Source: DAIPKP01 sp964545875 (GTDB lineage Bacteria; Synergistota; Synergistia; Synergistales; Aminiphilaceae). Taken from it: a stretch of 64,000 nt of DNA. The stretch covers positions 124,001 to 188,000 of the forward strand of contig CAZJHH010000003.1 of assembly GCA_964545875.1 (NCBI GenBank), in the 5' to 3' direction. The notes below the pieces were generated by a model that saw only the letters and a program-made list of their open reading frames with translations, had not been told where the DNA came from and did not search any database. How positions within the stretch are numbered: the stretch's first letter is position 1; each line of letters begins with the position of its first letter. Made by a program: the position numbers and the translations under genes. This document shows positions 59,937-64,000 of this stretch, in pieces.

Positions 59937-61775
59937 GTGTGGAATACCCGAATTTTTCGCAGTCTGGCCTTGGGGCTGGGATTTTTCCTTCTGGCTTCTC
60001 TCGGAGGAGGGGTGCCGAAAGCTCTGGGACAGGATACTTCCTGGGCCCAGGAGGAGGTTTCCCGGCTTGCCCGGGAAGCTCCTTCGCTGGAACAGTTTCC
60101 CGGCATGGGAGGGTTGGTGCTCCAGCGAAGGGCGGAGTACGCTCTCCGGGCGGACGGAGCTCTGGAAAAAAACGAACGTTGGATCGTACAGCTTACCCAG
60201 AGAACTCCCGATTCCTGGCTCCACTGGGAAATTCCCGTTCCCCCCGATGGAGAGGCCCGGGTTCTCCTGGCGGGGCTCTACGGCATGCCCTTCGGAAATC
60301 TTCAGAGCCCTCTGATTCCCCTTCAGATCGATAGGGAAGGAATTCCGGTGCTCCAGGTACGGGTGCCGTACCAGGGAGATCGCCTGGTTTTGGTTTTGGA
60401 GTACCAGCAGATCTTTCCCCGGCGTTTCGATGTGGGGGATTTTCTGTGGCTTCAGAAAGACCTTCCCATCTGGGAGCAGGAGATCGTGGCCCGGGTTCCC
60501 CGGGAGGCTTCTCTCTACTGGGAAGGGGTGGGGGTAAGCGCTCCCTCGGTGGAATCTTCGGAGACCCAGGATTCCTACGTCTGGAGAAAAATCAACAATC
60601 CTCCCTGGGCAGGAGCGGGGCTCGTGGCGGAGGGGCGTCCCTCCCTCGCCTTCAGCCTGCGTCGGGGCATTCTCGGAGGTCTCAAAACTCTGGAGGCCTA
60701 TGAAAAGCAAAGCTATCCCGAACCGGAAGGAATCTTCCGCCATATCGCCTCGGATTCCAAGCCCCATCGGCGAGGAAAGGGCCTTTTGGACGAACTGAAC
60801 AAGAACTCCTATCTCCTTCAGGACATCCCTTCCCGAATGGTGCGCAACGGAGCGGACTTTCCTTCCCAGGGGCCCTGGACATCCTGGGAGCGCACTCTCC
60901 TTGCCCAGAGCTGGCTTCGCAAGGTGGGATGGCAGGTCGCTCTCTGGTGGGTTCCGGTGTTTCCTCTCTCGGAAAACGTGCCCGCCACCCAGGATCTCTG
61001 GCTCGAACCGGTGCTGGAATGCAATCCTCCCGGAGATACCCCCTTTCTCTATCTCTTCGGACAAACCGTGGAGTATGGAAAAACCCCCTCTTCCCTCTGG
61101 GGAAAAACCCTCTACCGGGTTTCGGGGCTGGAGGTACAAACCAAAAGGGTTCCCGAGGGAAACCTGGAAGACCATCGCCTCACCCTGGCCTGGAACCTCA
61201 GTATGGATGCTCGGGGAGAGGCCGAGGGTTTTCTGGATCTCTACGTTCGGGGGGGCTGGGTGGATCTCTTCGGAGAGGAGGCTGCCCGGGATCCCGAAGA
61301 GGCTCTCCGGATGGTGGAGTGGAGCGTTCCTTTCTCTCTCGCGGGGGAAATTTCGAAAGAATCCTACGCCTACGGATATCGAGTACACGCTCCTCTTGCC
61401 ATGAAGCTCGGCATTCCCGGATCGGGGCAGGTGCTTGCCAAGATTCCCGGAGGAGACCTCCCATGGATCCGAGAGGTTCTGGGACAGACTCCCCCCTTCT
61501 CGCTCCGGTTTCCCTTCGTGCTGGAGCACAAGCTCATGCTCCGGCTTCCCGAAAACTTCCGGATGCTGGGCAAGCTCTCCACGCCGGAGATTTCCGGTTC
61601 CATAGCTCTGAAGGGAAGTTTCTACTACAACAAGCGGCATAACTATATCGAGGGAGAGCGCAAGGCCATGGTAAAACCTACGGTCATGGACCTTTCCCGA
61701 AACGAGATTTTCCGGAGCGTTCTCCAGGGATGGGAACGCTGGAAAACGATCTTTGTGCCCCTGAAGGAACAGTAG
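59937..61775 (+). CDS. Exported protein, DUF3857-like with degenerate transglutaminase-like region
   Basis: 612 residues, signal peptide about 8-32 (ending ALGQ). About residues 45-195 resemble a DUF3857 beta-sandwich (VLQRRAEYALRADGALEKNERWIVQLTQR, QIFPRRFDVGDF). The middle, about 285-345, aligns in layout with a transglutaminase-like fold (GPWTSWERTLLAQSWLRKVGWQVALWWVPV), but no catalytic Cys is visible at the expected site. The C-terminal 250 residues end in strands and a helical tail. The role is unknown. GTG start with AAAGGGAG upstream; argS follows after 25 bases. The 59768-59936 spacer carries two hairpins but no gene. Confidence 0.65.
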   Translation: MWNTRIFRSLALGLGFFLLASLGGGVPKALGQDTSWAQEEVSRLAREAPSLEQFPGMGGLVLQRRAEYALRADGALEKNERWIVQLTQRTPDSWLHWEIPVPPDGEARVLLAGLYGMPFGNLQSPLIPLQIDREGIPVLQVRVPYQGDRLVLVLEYQQIFPRRFDVGDFLWLQKDLPIWEQEIVARVPREASLYWEGVGVSAPSVESSETQDSYVWRKINNPPWAGAGLVAEGRPSLAFSLRRGILGGLKTLEAYEKQSYPEPEGIFRHIASDSKPHRRGKGLLDELNKNSYLLQDIPSRMVRNGADFPSQGPWTSWERTLLAQSWLRKVGWQVALWWVPVFPLSENVPATQDLWLEPVLECNPPGDTPFLYLFGQTVEYGKTPSSLWGKTLYRVSGLEVQTKRVPEGNLEDHRLTLAWNLSMDARGEAEGFLDLYVRGGWVDLFGEEAARDPEEALRMVEWSVPFSLAGEISKESYAYGYRVHAPLAMKLGIPGSGQVLAKIPGGDLPWIREVLGQTPPFSLRFPFVLEHKLMLRLPENFRMLGKLSTPEISGSIALKGSFYYNKRHNYIEGERKAMVKPTVMDLSRNEIFRSVLQGWERWKTIFVPLKEQ

Positions 61776-61800
61776 TCCTTCGGGGCGGAGGTGAACGACT

Positions 61801-63483
61801 ATGCAGGATGTACGGCAAAAACTTGAAAACCATATCGCCGAGGCCCTCCGGGTTCTCGGAGAGGAACGGGGAATTCCCCGGGAATCTCTTCCCGAGGCTT
61901 TTCTGGAACGCCCCCGTCGGGAAGGTCAGGGAGACTGGGCCACCAACGTGGCCATGCAGGGATCCAAAATCTTTCGGGAATCTCCCCGGAAGGTAGCGGA
62001 GGCTCTGGCGGAGCGCATACCCCTCGGAGAGGCCTCGGGAATCGACAAGATCGAAATTGCCGGCCCGGGATTCATAAACTTTTTTCTCTCCTCCCGATGG
62101 GGGCACCAGGTGCTCGCCCGTATACTCGAAGAGGGAGAGCGCTACGGCCGCTCGGATCTCGGCAAGGGCCGCAAGGTTCAGGTGGAATTCGTAAGCGCCA
62201 ATCCCACGGGGCCCCTCCACGTGGGGCACGGTCGGGGCGCGGTGGTGGGAGATGTCACCGCCTCGCTTCTGGAATATGCGGGATGGCGGGTAGAACGGGA
62301 ATACTACATCAACGATGCGGGGCTGCAGATGGAAATTCTCGGAAAATCCACCCAGGCCCGGTACTTCGAACTCGGGGGCAAGGGAGAATCCGCGCCCTTT
62401 CCGGAGAACGGCTACAAGGGAGATTACATCTACGATCTCGCCCGGGACGTCCGGGATCAGGAGGGGGATCGCTTTCTCTCCCTTCCCCTGGAGGAGAGTC
62501 TCGAATTCTTCTCTTCCTTTGCGGGAGAGAAGGTGCTGAACACCATCAAGCGGGATCTGGAAAACTTCGGCGTGCGCTTCAATGTCTGGTTCTCCGAAAA
62601 GAGTCTCTACGAAAAGAATATGGTTCCCTCCATGATCGAGCATCTCAAGGGGCGGGACTATGCCTACGACCAGGAGGGGGCGGTATGGTTCCGTTCCACC
62701 GCCTTCAAGGATGAAAAGGACCGGGTGCTCATCCGGAGCAACGGAGCCCCCACCTACTTCGCCTCGGACATCGCCTATCACAAGAACAAGTACGACCGGG
62801 GATTCGATCTGGTCATCGACGTCTGGGGAGCGGATCATCACGGCTACGTTCCTCGGATGAAATCCGCCGTGGAGGCCCTGGGGCGGAATTCCGAAGATCT
62901 TCAAATCCTTCTCATCCAATTCGTCAACCTTCTCCGGGGAGGGGAGCCCGTGGCCATGTCCACCCGGTCGGGGCAGTTCGAAACTCTGGAGAACGTTCTG
63001 CGAGAGGTGGGAGTGGACGCTACCCGGTACTTCTTCCTCATGCGCCGCTGCGACAGCCACCTCGATTTCGATCTGGAGCTCGCGAAAACCGCATCCCGGG
63101 ATAACCCGGTCTACTACGTGCAGTACGCCCACGCTCGAATCTGCAGCATCTTTCGGGAGGCCCAGGAGCGGGGGGTGAATCTTCCGGATCCGGAACAGTG
63201 CGATCTGGATCGTCTCGATTCTCCCGAGGAGCAGGAGCTTCTCAAGCAGCTCGGCATCTTTCCGGAAGAGGCGGCCAAAGCGGCCCGGGATCTCGAGCCC
63301 CATCGGGTGGTCTTCTATCTCTACGATCTCGCCTGTGCCTTCCACGGCTTCTACAACGCCCATCACATTCTCGGAGAGGCCGAGGAGGTTCGCTCCTCCC
63401 GGCTGCTTCTCTGCCGGGCGGTGCAGGTGGTACTCCGGAACGCTCTCAAGCTCGCAGGCATATCCGCTCCGGAACAAATGTAG
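61801..63483 (+). CDS. argS: Arginyl-tRNA synthetase
   Basis: 560 residues. The catalytic core has SANPTGPLHVGHGRGAVVGD (HVGH for HIGH) and VAMSTRSGQFETL, the degenerate KMSKS loop usual for ArgRS. N-terminal Add1 domain about 1-115, DALR anticodon-binding domain at the C-terminus (VVFYLYDLACAFHGFYNAHHIL). GGGGCGGAGGTG precedes the ATG. It is not adjacent to arginine genes. Confidence 0.96.
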   Translation: MQDVRQKLENHIAEALRVLGEERGIPRESLPEAFLERPRREGQGDWATNVAMQGSKIFRESPRKVAEALAERIPLGEASGIDKIEIAGPGFINFFLSSRWGHQVLARILEEGERYGRSDLGKGRKVQVEFVSANPTGPLHVGHGRGAVVGDVTASLLEYAGWRVEREYYINDAGLQMEILGKSTQARYFELGGKGESAPFPENGYKGDYIYDLARDVRDQEGDRFLSLPLEESLEFFSSFAGEKVLNTIKRDLENFGVRFNVWFSEKSLYEKNMVPSMIEHLKGRDYAYDQEGAVWFRSTAFKDEKDRVLIRSNGAPTYFASDIAYHKNKYDRGFDLVIDVWGADHHGYVPRMKSAVEALGRNSEDLQILLIQFVNLLRGGEPVAMSTRSGQFETLENVLREVGVDATRYFFLMRRCDSHLDFDLELAKTASRDNPVYYVQYAHARICSIFREAQERGVNLPDPEQCDLDRLDSPEEQELLKQLGIFPEEAAKAARDLEPHRVVFYLYDLACAFHGFYNAHHILGEAEEVRSSRLLLCRAVQVVLRNALKLAGISAPEQM

Positions 63484-63495
63484 CGGGAGTTTCTC

Positions 63496-63813
63496 GTGAA
63501 GCCCCCTCGCCTTCGCTGGGTCTTTCTTCTCACCCTGGTGGGAGTCTGCCTCGGAGTTCTCTGGACGTCCTACGGCTACGAGCTCGCCCGAATGCATCGT
63601 CTCACGGCGCTTCTCGACCGGAAGATGACCGCCCTGGCGCAGCTCCAGCGCAAACTGGAATCCACCAGGGAGCAACTCCAGTACGTGCAGACCCAAGAGG
63701 GGCTCGCGGAGATTGCGAGAAGGGATTTTAACATGCTGGGGCCGGATGAACGGCTTTTCTGGCTGGATTACAGCGATTCCCGGGATGAAACATTGCGTAA
63801 TTCCCGAAAATAG
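63496..63813 (+). CDS. FtsB/DivIC-like septum-formation protein
   Basis: 105 residues: membrane helix (about 8-26) and a coiled-coil (about 30-75: LLDRKMTALAQLQRKLESTREQLQYVQT), then EGLAEIARRDFNMLGPDERLFW, the FtsB/DivIC ending. It probably joins FtsL and FtsQ at the division site. GTG start 12 bases after argS; a new promoter follows. Confidence 0.85.
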   Translation: MKPPRLRWVFLLTLVGVCLGVLWTSYGYELARMHRLTALLDRKMTALAQLQRKLESTREQLQYVQTQEGLAEIARRDFNMLGPDERLFWLDYSDSRDETLRNSRK

Positions 63814-63870
63814 CGTATAATTCTACGCTGTTGTTCCCTGCCCGAAAAAATACGGAAACTTTTCGGGCCG
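63793..63870 (+). promoter_or_regulatory. rpsF promoter and leader hairpin
   Basis: TTGCGT (63793-63798), 17 bases, TATAAT (63816-63821). The leader forms GCCCGAAAA (63840-63848) with TTTTCGGGC (63860-63868), directly followed by CG, making CCG at 63868-63870 beside the stem. Many bacterial rpsF leaders carry a hairpin with a CCG that the S6:S18 complex binds; a match is plausible but unproved. Confidence 0.6.
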
Positions 63871-63899
63871 TTAAGTCCAGAGGGAGGAGGTGACCGGTG

Positions 63900-64000
63900 G
63901 TGCGACCTTATGAAATGATGGTGCTGTTCCACCCCGAAATTGAGGATCACAAAGCTGCGGCTGAGGATATCGCGGAGCTTGTGAAGAATCAGGGGGGAGA
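63900..64000 (+). CDS. rpsF: 30S ribosomal protein S6, N-terminal part; 3' end outside window
   Basis: The frame starting GTG at 63900 reads MRPYEMMVLFHPEIEDHKAAAE and runs off the window end, matching S6. GGAGGAGGTG ends 8 bases before. GTG at 63897 is in frame and could be the start with one more Val. S6 binds 16S rRNA together with S18 and usually represses its own operon (rpsF-ssb-rpsR). Confidence 0.92.
   Translation, partial: MRPYEMMVLFHPEIEDHKAAAEDIAELVKNQGG

Noticed and set aside
57416..60106. 896-codon open frame on the minus strand opposite secA
   Set aside because: It mirrors secA in a shadow frame, spans the spacer and has no recognisable domain; high G+C sequences with biased third positions produce such frames.
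1..64000. CRISPR array, IS element or prophage
   Set aside because: No regularly spaced repeats, transposase or integrase frames, or phage structural genes were seen in any frame examined.

Overview
The window looks like a contiguous chromosomal segment from a diderm (Gram-negative-type) bacterium with a fairly high G+C content. It most resembles the Synergistota. Reasons: it carries lipopolysaccharide-transport genes (LptA, LptB, LptC-like, LptD-like) and periplasmic or secreted proteins. At the same time it uses Firmicutes-style gene order and regulation: hrcA-grpE-dnaK-dnaJ-prmA-rsmE-mtaB with a CIRCE operator, a T-box before the threonine genes, and a rpsU/HIT neighbourhood. GTG and TTG starts and 1-17 base gene overlaps are common. 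The phylum call is an inference from gene content only. No phage, IS element, CRISPR array, rRNA or tRNA was seen.

Layout. 1-6.8 kb: end of a D-glutamate cyclase gene, an ECF transporter S subunit (minus strand), transaldolase-rho (coupled), a LysM/M23 peptidoglycan hydrolase, and pyrG with an unusual G-starting leader. 6.9-11.9 kb: an overlapping operon of three unrecognised exported proteins followed by LptC-like and LptD-like genes, ending at an intrinsic terminator. 12-15.1 kb: ddl, then an ArsB/NhaD-type transporter and greA on the minus strand. 15.2-19.7 kb: a strong promoter, a threonine-type (ACC specifier) T-box and the coupled thrC-thrB-lysC-asd operon. 19.7-20.2 kb: a non-coding stretch with a nested inverted repeat. 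20.2-27 kb: lptA-lptB, a hydrogenase-maturation-type protease (minus strand), murJ-hslO, an exported protein, two small zinc-ribbon genes and tsaD. 27-31.7 kb: a TPR protein, then a divergent unit (MocR-type regulator against a class III aminotransferase plus YjbQ), then a lytic transglycosylase. 31.8-37.6 kb: AMP-forming acyl-CoA synthetase, YfcE-type phosphoesterase, glyA with a structured leader, rlmN and a histidine phosphatase. 37.7-49.2 kb: the heat-shock operon, in which a second Hsp70-like gene and a J-domain gene sit between mtaB and HIT/rpsU. 49.3-54.8 kb: nrdR and a complete branched-chain amino-acid ABC transporter (livK-H-M-G-F). 55-64 kb: pgsA, an M20 peptidase, secA, an exported DUF3857-like protein, argS, a FtsB/DivIC-like protein and the start of rpsF.

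How the genes work together. Envelope building is the main theme: Lpt transport, MurJ, Ddl, LysM/M23 and SLT enzymes, SecA, PgsA and FtsB-like. Amino-acid supply is the second: aspartate-to-threonine genes under uncharged tRNA-Thr control, GlyA, Liv uptake and peptidases. Protein homeostasis (HrcA/GrpE/DnaK/DnaJ, Hsp33, the extra Hsp70/J pair) and translation factors fill the rest. The best candidates for something undescribed are the exported-protein/Lpt operon at 6.9-11.9 kb, the second Hsp70/J pair, and the pyrG leader, which has overlapping, mutually exclusive hairpins beginning at the predicted transcript start.
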